A DNA stretch of 62,245 nt from Paracoccaceae bacterium (lineage in GTDB: Bacteria; Pseudomonadota; Alphaproteobacteria; Rhodobacterales; Rhodobacteraceae): NCBI GenBank assembly GCA_006226775.1, contig SBGD01000069.1, positions 1 to 62,245 of the forward strand, given 5' to 3'. The notes under the pieces are model-generated. The model saw only the letters and a program-made list of their open reading frames with translations, ran no database searches and was not told where the DNA came from. Positions 43,491-52,972 of this stretch are shown here, piece by piece (within the stretch, counting starts at the first letter, position 1; each line of letters opens with the position of its first letter). The position numbers were made by a program, and so were the translations under genes.

Positions 43491-43782
43491 GGCCGCCCCG
43501 CGGGTCCCGAGACTTCAGGCGCCGCCGCCGGGCGCCGGTCGCACCACAAGACAGCGCGTCCCGATCCGGGGCGCGCACCCAAGATCAACCGACAGGTTGA
43601 ATATCGCATATCCGGCGATCCCCGCCGCTCAGCCCCTGCGACGCTTTTTCCGCAGCCCGGGCATCCCCGGATTTCCCCTTCGTTTCCAGTGACTTGCCGC
43701 GCCGTTCCGGGCCGGGTCAAGCATATTGACTCGCCTGCCCCCCCGCCTTAGCAACAGGCCAAGACTTCTGACGGGGGACAGC
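43491..43782. promoter_or_regulatory. Upstream region of the ATP synthase F0 operon
   Basis: No gene is supported. TTGACT (43726-43731) and TAGCAA (43749-43754), 17 bases apart, form a candidate promoter just before atpI. The rest of the gap after the OmpA-like gene is plain sequence. Confidence 0.5.
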
Positions 43783-44121
43783 TTGCCAACACCGGAGCAT
43801 CGCAAGCAGCTTGAGGCGCTCGACCAGCGCATTGCGAAGCTCAAGGGCAAGGAGGCCAGGCCCCACCAGGAGGAACACTATTCCCAGGCCCAGCAGGGCT
43901 GGCGGATGGTGATCGAGCTTGTGGCCGGTCTGGGGATCGGCTTCGGCATCGGATACGGGCTCGACAGCCTGTTCGGCACCTTGCCGATCTTTCTGGTGCT
44001 GTTCACTTTGCTGGGCTTTGCCGCCGGGGTGCAGACGATGATGCGCACGGCGAAGGAGTTCCAGGTGACGCAATCGGCCGATGCGGCCGGAGAGGACGAG
44101 AGGGACAAAAATGGCGACTGA
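43783..44121 (+). CDS. atpI: ATP synthase accessory protein AtpI
   Basis: A 112-residue protein with a charged N-terminus ([15 protein letters not shown]) and two membrane spans ([20 protein letters not shown] and [14 protein letters not shown]). It is the usual first gene of the alphaproteobacterial F0 operon, thought to help c-ring assembly or Mg2+ supply. TTG 43783 with GACGGGGGACAGC upstream is preferred over the in-frame ATG at 43726, which overlaps the -35 box. It overlaps atpB by 11 bases. Confidence 0.88.
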   Translation: MPTPEHRKQLEALDQRIAKLKGKEARPHQEEHYSQAQQGWRMVIELVAGLGIGFGIGYGLDSLFGTLPIFLVLFTLLGFAAGVQTMMRTAKEFQVTQSADAAGEDERDKNGD

Positions 44122-44869
44122 AGCGCAGGGTGCCGAGGGCGGCGGGCTGGTCTTCCACCCGATGGACCAATTCATCGTCAAGCCGCTGTTCGGCGGCACC
44201 GACGTGGGCATGTTCACGATCACCAATGCGACGCTGTGGATGTTCCTTGCCGTGCTGGCGGTGATCGCGCTGATGGTGCTGGGCACCTCGCGCCGCGCCA
44301 TCGTGCCCTCGCGCACCCAGTCGATCGGCGAACTGGCTTACGGCTTCGTCTACAAGATGGTCGAAGACGTGGCGGGCAAGGATGCGCTGTCGTTCTTCCC
44401 CTATATCATGACGCTTTTCATGTTCATCGTCTTCGCCAACTTCCTCGGGCTGATCCCGATGTCCTTCACCACCACGTCGCATTTCGCCGTGACCGTGGTT
44501 CTGGCGCTGCTGGTGTTCTTCACCGTGACCATCGTCGGCTTCGTCAAGAACGGCTCGAAGTTCCTCGGGCTGTTCTGGGTCGCCTCGGCGCCGCTGGCGC
44601 TGCGCCCGGTGCTGGCGATCATCGAGGTGATTTCCTACTTCGTCCGGCCCGTGAGCCACTCCATTCGTCTGGCGGGCAACCTGATGGCCGGTCACGCGGT
44701 GATCAAGGTCTTTGCCGGTTTCGCCGCCATTGCCGTGGTCAGCCCGATCTCGGTGGTCGCGATCACCGCGATGTACGGGCTCGAGATCCTGGTGTCTTTC
44801 ATCCAGGCCTATGTCTTTACCATCCTGACATGCGTCTACCTCAAGGACGCGCTGCATCCGTCGCACTGA
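44111..44869 (+). CDS. atpB: ATP synthase F0 subunit a
   Basis: A 252-residue multispan subunit forming the proton half-channels. The essential arginine lies in [13 protein letters not shown], and the late helix [18 protein letters not shown] is typical. ATG 44111 follows AGAGGACGAGAGGG. Forms the F0 sector with the c, b and b' subunits encoded next. Confidence 0.96.
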   Translation: MATEAQGAEGGGLVFHPMDQFIVKPLFGGTDVGMFTITNATLWMFLAVLAVIALMVLGTSRRAIVPSRTQSIGELAYGFVYKMVEDVAGKDALSFFPYIMTLFMFIVFANFLGLIPMSFTTTSHFAVTVVLALLVFFTVTIVGFVKNGSKFLGLFWVASAPLALRPVLAIIEVISYFVRPVSHSIRLAGNLMAGHAVIKVFAGFAAIAVVSPISVVAITAMYGLEILVSFIQAYVFTILTCVYLKDALHPSH

Positions 44870-44944
44870 CGATCGGTGCGCAGCGACTGCGCACCCTACG
44901 AAACAACTTCTGAATTCCAACTTCCAATCGTAAGGAGATACCCC

Positions 44945-45169
44945 ATGGAAGGTCAACTCGCACATATCGGCGCAGGTCTCGCAGCAATCGGTTCCGGCGC
45001 AGCCGCAATCGGTGTGGGCAACGTCGCCGGCAACTTCCTGGCCGGCGCCCTGCGCAACCCCTCGGCGGCCCCCGGCCAGACCGCGACCCTCTTCATCGGC
45101 ATCGCCTTTGCCGAAGCCCTGGGCATCTTCTCGTTCCTGGTCGCCCTGCTGCTGATGTTCGCCGTCTGA
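44945..45169 (+). CDS. atpE: ATP synthase F0 subunit c
   Basis: A 74-residue two-helix hairpin proteolipid. The first helix is [20 protein letters not shown], the polar loop contains RNPSA, and the second helix [19 protein letters not shown] carries the proton-binding glutamate. Ribosome-binding site TAAGGAGATA is strong, as suits the high copy number of this subunit. Confidence 0.97.
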   Translation: MEGQLAHIGAGLAAIGSGAAAIGVGNVAGNFLAGALRNPSAAPGQTATLFIGIAFAEALGIFSFLVALLLMFAV

Positions 45170-45277
45170 GCCCCGCGGAACACTGATCCTTACGCCTCGG
45201 CCGGGCGGGCCTCGCCCTGCCCGGTCGACGGTAACCGGAGATTCCCACGGTAACCGGACATTCCCAAGGAGGACGTC

Positions 45278-45841
45278 ATGGCGACAGACACCCATGCAAC
45301 CGGCGACGGGCTGGCCGATGCCACCGGCGTCGCGACGCATTCCGCCGATTCTGCCGGTATGCCGCAGCTGAACTTCGAGCACTGGGGCAACCAGATCTTC
45401 TGGCTCGTGATCACGCTGGTCGTGATCTATTTCGTCCTGTCCCGCGTCGCGCTGCCGCGCATCGCCGCGGTTCTGGCGGAACGTCAGGGCACCATCACCA
45501 ACGACCTGGCCAAGGCCGAAGACCTCAAGCGCCAGGCCGGCGATGCCGAAGCGGCCTATGACAAGGCGCTGGCCGATGCCCGCGCCGAGGCGCAGACCAT
45601 CATCGCCGAAGCCAAGGCCGAGATTGCCGCCGACCTGAAGGTGGCCACCGACAAGGCCGACGCCGAGATCGCCGCCAAGGCCGCGGAATCGGAAAAGGAA
45701 ATCGAGGCCATCCGCGCCTCGGCCCTGGAAAACGTCGCCATCGTGGCGCGCGACACCGCGGCCGAGATCGTCACCGCCCTCGGTGGCAAACCCGACGCCG
45801 ACGCCATCGACGCCGCGGTTGCCGAGCGGACGAAAGGATAA
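45278..45841 (+). CDS. atpF': ATP synthase F0 subunit b'
   Basis: A 187-residue b-type subunit with a short N-terminal extension, one membrane span ([20 protein letters not shown]) and a long Ala/Glu/Lys-rich coiled coil. Alphaproteobacteria use two different b chains, b and b', for the peripheral stalk. It precedes atpF by three bases. Start ATG 45278 follows AAGGAGGACGTC. Confidence 0.92.
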   Translation: MATDTHATGDGLADATGVATHSADSAGMPQLNFEHWGNQIFWLVITLVVIYFVLSRVALPRIAAVLAERQGTITNDLAKAEDLKRQAGDAEAAYDKALADARAEAQTIIAEAKAEIAADLKVATDKADAEIAAKAAESEKEIEAIRASALENVAIVARDTAAEIVTALGGKPDADAIDAAVAERTKG

Positions 45842-45844
45842 ACC

Positions 45845-46414
45845 ATGCGCAAGTTGCTGACAGGGGCGCTGGTCGCCTCCGCCGCGATCTCGGGCAGCCC
45901 GGCGCTGGCCGCGAGCGGCCCGTTCTTCTCGCTGCACAACACCGACTTCATCGTGTTGCTGGCCTTCCTGCTGTTCATCGCGGTCCTGATCTACTTCAAG
46001 GTGCCCGGCCTGCTGGGCGGGATGCTGGACAAGCGCGCCGAGGGCATTCGCAGCGAGCTGGACGAAGCCCGCTCGATCCGCGAAGACGCCCAGAAGCTGC
46101 TGGCCTCCTACGAGCGCAAGCAGCAGGAGGTGAAGGACCAGGCCGAGCGGATCGTGGCCCATGCCAAGGAAGAGGCGCAACTGGCCGCCGATGCCGCCAA
46201 GAAGGACATCGAGGTCTCGATCGCCCGCCGTCTGGCCGCAGCCGAGGACCGGATTGCCTCGGCCCAGGCCGCGGCGGTCAAGGATGTGCGCGACCGGGCC
46301 GCGACCGTGGCCGTTGCCGCCGCGCGCGAGGTCTTTGCCCGGCAGATGACGGCGCAGGACGCGGATCGCATGATCGACGACGCGATCTCGACCGTGGGTG
46401 CCAAGCTGCACTGA
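45845..46414 (+). CDS. atpF: ATP synthase F0 subunit b
   Basis: A 189-residue b subunit. It has an N-terminal signal-like segment ([20 protein letters not shown]), then the membrane span [20 protein letters not shown] and a coiled coil ending near the C-terminus. It is the last gene of the F0 operon; the F1 genes are not in this window, as is usual in this group. Confidence 0.94.
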   Translation: MRKLLTGALVASAAISGSPALAASGPFFSLHNTDFIVLLAFLLFIAVLIYFKVPGLLGGMLDKRAEGIRSELDEARSIREDAQKLLASYERKQQEVKDQAERIVAHAKEEAQLAADAAKKDIEVSIARRLAAAEDRIASAQAAAVKDVRDRAATVAVAAAREVFARQMTAQDADRMIDDAISTVGAKLH

Positions 46415-46453
46415 CGGCGCCCGGGCGGGGGAACCTGCCCGATCAGACAAGAC

Positions 46454-46480
46454 AACGCCCGGGTCCGCGCCCGGGCGTTT
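46454..46480 (+). terminator. Rho-independent-type terminator after atpF
   Basis: AACGCCCGGG pairs with CCCGGGCGTT around a six-base loop and is followed by a further T. It lies 40 bases after the atpF stop and is the best stop signal for the F0 operon. Confidence 0.8.
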
Positions 46481-46496
46481 GTCGTTGGCGCGGGGG

Positions 46497-46540
46497 AAAT
46501 TCCATCGATGGAATTTGCAAAAGTCATCGATGACTTTTGC
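46497..46540. terminator. Two abutting perfect palindromes
   Basis: A 20-base palindrome centred on ATCGAT (46497-46516) is directly followed by a 24-base palindrome, also centred on ATCGAT (46517-46540) with AAAAGTC/GACTTTT arms. They sit between the converging ends of atpF and the FCD regulator gene. The A- and T-tracts in the second give a usable U run on both strands, so a two-way terminator is likely. Confidence 0.75.
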
Positions 46541-46545
46541 GGCCC

Positions 46546-47319
46546 TCAGAGCTTGCGGTTCTGCTCATGCTCGAAGCGTTGCCGCGCAATGGCCTCGTTC
46601 TTCTCGGCCCGCGCATGTTCATGCAGCGCGGCACTGACGTAATCGAGATGCGCCTCGACCGCCGCCCGCGCCCCTGCCCCGTCGCGCGCCTGCAGCGCCG
46701 TATTGATCGCCGCGTGCTGGGCCAGCAGCGAATCGCGGGTCATGCGCTGCTTGAACATGATCTGGCGGTTGTAGAACACGCCTTCGCGCAGCAGCTGGTA
46801 CATCGACCGCATCATGTGCAGCATGATGACATTGTGGCTGGCCTCGATGATCGACAGGTGGAACGCGGCATCCAGCGCCGCCTCGTCCGAGGGGTCGCGC
46901 TTGGCATGGGCCGCCGCCATCTTGTCATAGATCGTGCCCACCACCCGCAGATCGGTGTCCGAGCCCAGCCGCGCCGCCCGCTCCGCCGCCAGCCCCTCCA
47001 TGTCGCGCCGGAAGGACAGGTAGTCGAAGACCGCCTCGTCATGGGCCGAGAACAGCTGCACCAGCGCCGGCGAAAAGGCCGAGCCCAGCACATCGGCCAC
47101 GAAGATCCCCGCGCCTGCCTTGCTGGCCAGCAGCCCCTTGTGCTGCAGCTCGGCAATCGCCTCGCGCAGCGAGGGGCGCGAGACGCCCAGCCGCTCGGAC
47201 AATTCCCGCTCGGAGGGCAGCCTTTCGCCCGGACGCAGGATGCCGCGCAGGATCAGAAGCTCGATCTGGCGGGTGACGGCAATCGACAGTTTCTCGGACT
47301 GCACTGGTTGGAACGGCAT
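46546..47319 (-). CDS. GntR-family (FCD/PdhR-like) regulator
   Basis: A 257-residue FadR-subfamily regulator of the PdhR/LldR type. The winged helix includes GILRPGERLPSERELSERLG and VSRPSLREAIAELQHKGLL. The FCD domain has DAAFHLSIIEASHN with D-x3-H and later HAAINTALQARDG. ATG 47319 is preferred because GGAGG sits five bases before it; a TTG at 47334 is possible. A GGTCA-N7-TGACC operator lies just upstream. The membrane protein gene next to it is a probable target. Confidence 0.9.
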   Translation of the reverse strand: MPFQPVQSEKLSIAVTRQIELLILRGILRPGERLPSERELSERLGVSRPSLREAIAELQHKGLLASKAGAGIFVADVLGSAFSPALVQLFSAHDEAVFDYLSFRRDMEGLAAERAARLGSDTDLRVVGTIYDKMAAAHAKRDPSDEAALDAAFHLSIIEASHNVIMLHMMRSMYQLLREGVFYNRQIMFKQRMTRDSLLAQHAAINTALQARDGAGARAAVEAHLDYVSAALHEHARAEKNEAIARQRFEHEQNRKL

Positions 47320-47336
47320 GGCATCCTCCGGCAATT

Positions 47337-47353
47337 GGTCAGTTTATATGACC
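47337..47353. promoter_or_regulatory. Likely FCD-regulator operator
   Basis: GGTCAGTTTATATGACC is an inverted repeat (GGTCA / TGACC) just upstream of the FCD regulator start, close to the TGGTNxACCA pattern of PdhR, LldR and GlcC sites. It suggests autoregulation. Position and symmetry are seen; binding is inferred from the family. Confidence 0.55.
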
Positions 47354-47446
47354 GGCGCGCCCCGCGGAGCAAGCAAAAGGGCCGCCCCTTTCAGGGCGGC
47401 CCGGTCTCGGCCAGGGGTGACGGCCAGGGGTGATCAAAGGGGGCAG

Positions 47447-48652
47447 TCACTCGGCCGGAACGATGCGCGCGGCCCGGCGCGAGAAATGCTGCCGGTTCAG
47501 CCGCAGCACCAGCGCGATGGCCACCAGTTGCGACACCAGCGCGATGGCGGTCACCGCCCAGTAGCCGGCGCCGAATTTCTCGATCACCTCGGCGCCCACC
47601 AGCCCCTTGTTGACGAAGAACTGCACCAGCACCGAGAAGGCCACCGCCGGGCAGACCAGCGCATAGGACCCGGGCGAGGTCTTGGGCCCGGTCACGAAGT
47701 CGCGGAAGTAGCCCTGCGCCTTGAGAACCGCGCCGCCCAGCAGCAGGAAGGCCACCTGGATCGACAGCATCTGCGCGAGAAACAACATGGTCTCGCCCGC
47801 CGAGTCATGGGCGCCGAAGACCGCGTGCAGCCCGTGGTCCTGCCGCAGCATCAGGATCGACAGCACGGTGACCACCGGCACGAGGATCATCAGCGTCGGC
47901 GCCGCCTCGCGCGCCACGCCGTGCTTGACCATCGCCGGCAGGGCCGTGGCCATGGCCGCCAGGATATAGACCACCGAGACCACCGCGAAGAAGCTCGACA
48001 GGATCAGGCTGGCCGCGACGGTCAGCGTCGAGGTGCTCATCGCCGCCGGGGCCGCGAAGCCGACACCGATCATGGTCAGCGCAAAGCCCGGCAGAAGCTG
48101 GGCGAAGGAGTTGTTGGCCTCCGGGTCAAAGCCCCGGCCCTCGCCGAAGACCCGGCCGAGGTAGCGCCCCATGAGGGCAAAGGCCTGCACGCCGATCAGC
48201 GCAAAGGCCACCATGGCCACCGGAAAGAGGTATTCCACCACCGTCCAGAGCTGCGGCACGAAGACCAGCCCGAGGATGAAGCCGACGTTGACGCTCATCG
48301 CCAGCGCCAGCGGCATGGCCATCACGGCGGCCTCGCCATTCGACGCGGTCAACGCCGCATGGGCCTCGGTCGAGCGGAAGCGGGCAAAAGCGCGCAGGTT
48401 CCAGGCCAGGCTCTGGAGGTTGAGAAAGGCAAAGGCGGCGATGCCGGCCAGGGCGGCGATGATGCCGGCCTGGGTATAGAGCGACCCGCTGGCCCAGACC
48501 GCGGCGATGTCCTCGAAGACCGGCACCGGCCGGCCCGGGTGCGGCACCCAGAACATCAGGAACATGAAGAAGGTGACCACGATCCCGCCCGCTCCGAGCG
48601 AGCCAAGGAAATAGATCGGGTTGTAGGTATCTGCGGGGCGTGAGGGATGCAT
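47447..48652 (-). CDS. Multispan membrane protein, possibly TsoY family
   Basis: A 401-residue protein with about ten hydrophobic segments. It begins MHPSRPADTYNPIYFLGSLG and continues AGGIVVTFFMFLMFWVPHPG. This opening recalls proteins annotated as TsoY family, related to the TehA/SLAC1 channels, but I am not sure of the match. AAAGGACAGGAC precedes ATG 48652. Upstream lie paired direct repeats. No selenocysteine or unusual codon is seen. Substrate unknown. Confidence 0.7.
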   Translation of the reverse strand: MHPSRPADTYNPIYFLGSLGAGGIVVTFFMFLMFWVPHPGRPVPVFEDIAAVWASGSLYTQAGIIAALAGIAAFAFLNLQSLAWNLRAFARFRSTEAHAALTASNGEAAVMAMPLALAMSVNVGFILGLVFVPQLWTVVEYLFPVAMVAFALIGVQAFALMGRYLGRVFGEGRGFDPEANNSFAQLLPGFALTMIGVGFAAPAAMSTSTLTVAASLILSSFFAVVSVVYILAAMATALPAMVKHGVAREAAPTLMILVPVVTVLSILMLRQDHGLHAVFGAHDSAGETMLFLAQMLSIQVAFLLLGGAVLKAQGYFRDFVTGPKTSPGSYALVCPAVAFSVLVQFFVNKGLVGAEVIEKFGAGYWAVTAIALVSQLVAIALVLRLNRQHFSRRAARIVPAE

Positions 48653-48678
48653 GTCCTGTCCTTTCGCATTCAAGTTTA

Positions 48679-48714
48679 TGAATGTGAATATACATGCAAA
48701 TATGTGAATGTGAA
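48679..48714. promoter_or_regulatory. TGAATGTGAA direct repeat upstream of the multispan protein gene
   Basis: TGAATGTGAA occurs at 48679-48688 and again at 48705-48714, 26 bases apart, in an AT-rich stretch (TATACATGCAAATATG between them). It lies 27 bases upstream of the start at 48652 and could be a tandem operator over the promoter. Confidence 0.45.
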
Positions 48715-48786
48715 CTGCGGCATTTTGTACGGGGGCCTGTCCGCCCGGTAACCTCCTGTTAACCTTGGGCGGTCTAGGCTCGGGGC

Positions 48787-49182
48787 ATGGGACGGTTTGC
48801 AATGTTTCCCTTGGTTCTGTTCCTCTCCTGTTGCACGACACCGGGGCCACGTCACATCGGCGTGGCCCCGGTGCGCGTCGAGGAGGGCGGCATGTCCTTC
48901 TCCATCCGGCAGCGCCGCGGCACTGCCGAGGCGATCCGCCGCAATGCCATGTGGCTGCCGCGGATGCGCGACGTGGCCCGCAATGGCGGGCGCGCGATCG
49001 AACGGGCGACCGGGTGCCGCGTGGCCTGGCTGCGCGGCGACCCTTCGGTGCTTCTGGCCGGTCTCGACTGCGGCGATGGCCGCGCCGTGCCGCGCCCGCC
49101 GCGGGGGCGCAGCATCTGCACCGGCACCGTCTCGGCGCCCCATGCAACCGGCGAAAGCGACCTGGAGTTCACCTGTGACTGA
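48787..49182 (+). CDS. Hypothetical lipoprotein
   Basis: A 131-residue protein with a short hydrophobic leader and a lipobox-like LFLSC (residues 11-15, FPLVLFLSCCTTPG). The rest is basic and soluble (GMSFSIRQRRGTAEAIRRNA), with cysteines at GCR, DCG, ICT and the C-terminal FTCD that might form disulfides. I do not recognise the family. It is divergent from the multispan membrane protein gene. Confidence 0.7.
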   Translation: MGRFAMFPLVLFLSCCTTPGPRHIGVAPVRVEEGGMSFSIRQRRGTAEAIRRNAMWLPRMRDVARNGGRAIERATGCRVAWLRGDPSVLLAGLDCGDGRAVPRPPRGRSICTGTVSAPHATGESDLEFTCD

Positions 49183-49357
49183 GGCCCGCCTGCCCCTCGT
49201 CATGGCCTCACACGCTATCCGGCGGGGTTTTGCCAATATATTGTGGATAACTGCGCCGCCCAACCCATATCCTGTGCGCCCATGTTGACAGAGGGCAATC
49301 GCAACCCGCACACTGGTTGGAAACCCGGAATCACCAGGACTGACCGAGGGCCGAGCA
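49183..49357. other. smc upstream region with a DnaA-box match
   Basis: No gene is supported. TGTGGATAA at 49242-49250 is a perfect DnaA box on the minus strand (TTATCCACA), next to AATATATT. A single box does not make an origin; it may be chance or a DnaA-responsive site for smc. Confidence 0.35.
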
Positions 49358-52300
49358 TTGCGTTTCAACAAGCTGCGTCTGACAGGCTTCAAGAGCTTCG
49401 TCGACCCGACCGATCTTCTGATCCAGGACGGGCTGACCGGCGTGGTGGGCCCCAATGGCTGCGGCAAGTCGAACCTGCTCGAAGCGCTGCGCTGGGTGAT
49501 GGGCGAGAACCGCGCCAAGGCGATGCGCGGCGGCGGCATGGAAGACGTGATCTTTGCCGGGGCCTCCTCGCGGCCCGCGCGCAACTTTGCCGAGGTGGCG
49601 CTGCATCTGGACAATTCCGACCGGCTGGCGCCCGCCGGGTTCAACGACAGCGACCACCTGGAAATCACCCGCCGCATCACCCGCGACGTGGGCTCCGCCT
49701 ACAAGATCAACGCCAAGGATGTGCGCGCCCGCGACGTGCAGATGCTGTTTGCCGATGCCTCCACCGGCGCGCATTCCCCCGCGCTGGTCCGCCAGGGCCA
49801 GATCAGCGAGCTGATCAATGCCAAGCCCAAGAACCGCCGCCGCATCCTCGAGGAGGCCGCCGGCATCTCCGGCCTCTACCAGCGCCGCCACGAGGCCGAG
49901 CTGAAGCTGAAAAGCACCGAGACCAACCTGCTGCGCGTCGACGACGTGGTCGAACAGCTGGCCGCGCAACTGGCGCAATTGGGCCGCCAGGCGAAACAGG
50001 CCGCCCGCTACCGCGCCATCGGCGAAGAGCTGCGCCATGCCGAGGGGCTCTTGCTCTATCGCCGCTGGAAAGAGGCCGATGAGGCCCGGCAACGGGCCGA
50101 AGAGGCGCTGCGCCAGGTGGTCACCGCCGCCGCCCAGGCCGAGACCGCCGCCCGCAAGGCCGGCACGGAACGCGAGGCGGCCGAGACCGCCCTGCCCCCC
50201 CTGCGCGAGGAAGAGGCGATTGCCGCCGCCATCCTGCAACGCCTGCAGGTCCAGCGCGACACGCTGACCGACCAGGAGGCCGCCGCCCGCGACAAGATCG
50301 CCACGCTGGAAAACCGCGTCTCCCAGCTGGGCCACGACATCGACCGTGAAGCCGGGCTGAACCGCGATGCCGGCGACACCATCGCGCGGCTGGAACAGGA
50401 GGCGCAGGAGCTGGCCGAGGCCGGCGAAGGCTTCGACGACCTGATGGCCGAGGCCACCGAAGCGGCGCAGGAGGCGGCGTCCGTGCTCTCCGAGCGCGAG
50501 GCCGATCTCGGCCTGCAGACCGAGGATGTCGCCCGCCTTGCCGCGCGCCACCAGTCGGCCCAGCGCCTGCTGGACGAAAGCCGCAAGCTGCAGGCCCGCA
50601 GCGAGGGTGAGGCCGAGAAGGCCCGCGCCGCCGTCGCCGAGTCCAAAGACCGCCTGGCCCGCGTGGCCGAGGAGGAAATCGCCGCCAGGGACGCCGAGGA
50701 AGCCGCGCGCGAGCTGGCCGAACGCGCCGATGACGCGCTGAGTGCCGCCGACGAGGCCCGCGCCGAGACCCAGGCGCGCGAGGCCGAGGCCCGCGCCGAA
50801 CGTTCCGAGGCCGAGGGCGAGGCCAATGCCCTGCGCGCCGAGACCACCGCGCTGGCCCGGCTGCTCGAACGCGACACCGCCGAGGGTGGCCAGATCATGG
50901 ACCGCCTGCAGGTGCAGCAGGGCTTCGAGAAGGCGCTCGGTGCCGCGCTCGCCGATGACCTGCGCGCGCCCGAGGTCGGCGCCGAGGGCCCCTCCGGCTG
51001 GTCCCTGCTGCCGGATTATGACACCGCCCAGCCCCTGCCCGAGGGCGTGACGCCGCTGTCGCATCACGTCTCGGTGCCCGATGTGCTGGCCCGCCGCATG
51101 GGCCAGATCGGCCTGGTCGAGGCCGACGATGGCCCGCGTCTGCAACCCCTGCTGAAACCCGGCCAGCGGCTGGTCAGCCCCGAAGGCGATCTCTGGCGCT
51201 GGGACGGCTTCCGCGCCTGGGCGGAAGACGCGCCCTCGGCCGCCGCGCTGCGGCTGGAACAGCTCAACCGGCTGGAGGATCTCAAGCAATCGCTGGAGCA
51301 TACCACCGCCCGGATGGAGGCCGCCCGCGCCGCCCATGACGCGCTGACCGCGCGTCTGGCCGACCTGACCCGCGCCGACCGCGAGGCCCGCGAGGCCCGC
51401 CGCGACGCCGACCGCGCCTTCAACGAGGCCAGCCGCGCGATGAACCGCGCCGAGGCCGAGAAGAACCTGGCCGAGGGCCGGATGGAGAGCCTCGGCATGG
51501 CGGTGCGCCGCCACGAGGAAGAGGCCCAGGCCGCCGCGCTGCAACTGCGCCAGGCCGAGCGCGCCGCCGCCGATCTGCCCGATCTCGACGCCGCCCGCGC
51601 GCTGGTCGATGACGTCAAGATGACGGTCGAGGCGGCGCGGATGACGATGATGTCGCGCCGCTCCGGCCTGGACGAATTGCGCCGCGAGGGCGAGGCCCGC
51701 ACGCGGCGCAGCCAGCAGGTCACCAAGGAGCTCTCCGGCTGGCGCCACCGGCTCGACACCGCCGAAAAGCGCAGCGCCGAGCTGACCCAGCGCAAGCAGG
51801 CCGGCGAGGCCGAGCTTGCCGCCGCCCGCCAGGTGCCCGCAGACATTGCCGCCCAGCGCGAGGAGCTGGCCGAGGCGATCGAGACCGCCGAGGACCGCCG
51901 CCGCAGCGCCGCGGATGTGCTGGCCGAGGCCGAGACCCGCCTGCGCGAAGCCGTGGCGCAGGAGCGCGACTGCGAGCGCGCCGCCTCCGAGGCGCGCGAG
52001 GCCCGCGCCGGTGCGCAGGCCCGCGCCGAGGCCGCCGCCGAGAATGCCCGCACCGCCGCCGCCCGGATCGAGGACGAGCAGGAGGTCACCCCCGGAAAGC
52101 TGCTCGAACGGCTGGACACCAACCCCGAGGACATGCCCCCCGCCGACCGCATCGAGGAGACCGTCAACCGGCTCAAGCGCCAGCGCGACGGGCTGGGCGC
52201 GGTCAACCTGCGGGCCGAGGAAGACGCCCGCGAGGTGCAGGAGGAGCATGACACCCTGGTCAGCGAAAAGACCGACCTGGAAGAGGCGATCCGCACCCTG

Positions 52301-52813
52301 CGCGGCGGCATTGCCAGCCTGAACCGCGAGGGCCGCGAGAGGCTGCTGACCGCCTTCGAGCAGGTGAATTCCAACTTCTCGCTGCTCTTCACCCATCTCT
52401 TCGGCGGCGGCGAGGCCAACCTGGTGCTGGTGGAATCCGACGACCCGCTCGAGGCCGGGCTGGAGATCATGTGCCAGCCGCCCGGCAAGAAGCTCTCGAC
52501 CCTGTCGCTTCTGTCGGGGGGCGAGCAGACGCTGACCGCGCTGGCGCTGATCTTTGCCGTGTTCCTGGCCAACCCGGCGCCGATCTGCGTGCTCGACGAG
52601 GTCGACGCGCCGCTCGACGATGCCAACGTGACGCGGTTCTGCGACCTTCTGGACGAGATGTGCCGCCGCACCGACACCCGTTTCCTGATCATCACCCACC
52701 ACGCGGTGACGATGGCGCGGATGGACCGGCTGTTCGGCGTGACCATGCAGGAACAGGGCGTGTCGCAGCTGGTCTCGGTGGACCTCAAGAAGGCCGAGAA
52801 ACTGGTGGCGTGA
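49358..52813 (+). CDS. smc: Chromosome segregation protein SMC
   Basis: A 1151-residue SMC. The Walker A GPNGCGKS is at residues 31-38, after RLTGFKSFVDPTD. Long Ala/Glu/Arg-rich coiled coils flank a hinge-like stretch (RLQVQQGFEKALGAALADDL and following). Near the C-terminus are the signature LSLLSGGEQTLTALALIFAV and Walker B ICVLDEVDAPLDD. The start is TTG at 49358 because similarity begins at once. It condenses and segregates the chromosome with ScpA/ScpB. A very long antisense open frame here is a GC artefact. Confidence 0.96.
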   Translation: MRFNKLRLTGFKSFVDPTDLLIQDGLTGVVGPNGCGKSNLLEALRWVMGENRAKAMRGGGMEDVIFAGASSRPARNFAEVALHLDNSDRLAPAGFNDSDHLEITRRITRDVGSAYKINAKDVRARDVQMLFADASTGAHSPALVRQGQISELINAKPKNRRRILEEAAGISGLYQRRHEAELKLKSTETNLLRVDDVVEQLAAQLAQLGRQAKQAARYRAIGEELRHAEGLLLYRRWKEADEARQRAEEALRQVVTAAAQAETAARKAGTEREAAETALPPLREEEAIAAAILQRLQVQRDTLTDQEAAARDKIATLENRVSQLGHDIDREAGLNRDAGDTIARLEQEAQELAEAGEGFDDLMAEATEAAQEAASVLSEREADLGLQTEDVARLAARHQSAQRLLDESRKLQARSEGEAEKARAAVAESKDRLARVAEEEIAARDAEEAARELAERADDALSAADEARAETQAREAEARAERSEAEGEANALRAETTALARLLERDTAEGGQIMDRLQVQQGFEKALGAALADDLRAPEVGAEGPSGWSLLPDYDTAQPLPEGVTPLSHHVSVPDVLARRMGQIGLVEADDGPRLQPLLKPGQRLVSPEGDLWRWDGFRAWAEDAPSAAALRLEQLNRLEDLKQSLEHTTARMEAARAAHDALTARLADLTRADREAREARRDADRAFNEASRAMNRAEAEKNLAEGRMESLGMAVRRHEEEAQAAALQLRQAERAAADLPDLDAARALVDDVKMTVEAARMTMMSRRSGLDELRREGEARTRRSQQVTKELSGWRHRLDTAEKRSAELTQRKQAGEAELAAARQVPADIAAQREELAEAIETAEDRRRSAADVLAEAETRLREAVAQERDCERAASEAREARAGAQARAEAAAENARTAAARIEDEQEVTPGKLLERLDTNPEDMPPADRIEETVNRLKRQRDGLGAVNLRAEEDAREVQEEHDTLVSEKTDLEEAIRTLRGGIASLNREGRERLLTAFEQVNSNFSLLFTHLFGGGEANLVLVESDDPLEAGLEIMCQPPGKKLSTLSLLSGGEQTLTALALIFAVFLANPAPICVLDEVDAPLDDANVTRFCDLLDEMCRRTDTRFLIITHHAVTMARMDRLFGVTMQEQGVSQLVSVDLKKAEKLVA

Positions 52814-52972
52814 TCCGGGTCTCGGATCGCCCCGCGCGCTGGCGGCGATCACCGGAAAAGGGCGGGCGAAACCCGCTGCGCCCGCAGGCCCGAGACCTCC
52901 GGACTACAGGGAGATTCGTGAGCCTTTCACACGCTGCTCAGCCGCTTGCCCATTCATCCGGGCGCAACAGGC

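Noticed and set aside
44003-46450. A long open frame antisense to the ATP synthase operon
   Set aside because: It spans five clearly coding genes on the other strand and has a compositionally biased product.
49200-49357. Replication origin near the DnaA box
   Set aside because: Only one box, no cluster, no AT-rich unwinding array and no dnaA or parAB genes nearby.
49331-52852. A 1173-codon open frame antisense to smc
   Set aside because: It mirrors the coiled-coil codons of smc, giving low-complexity Gly/Leu/Ala text without family similarity.
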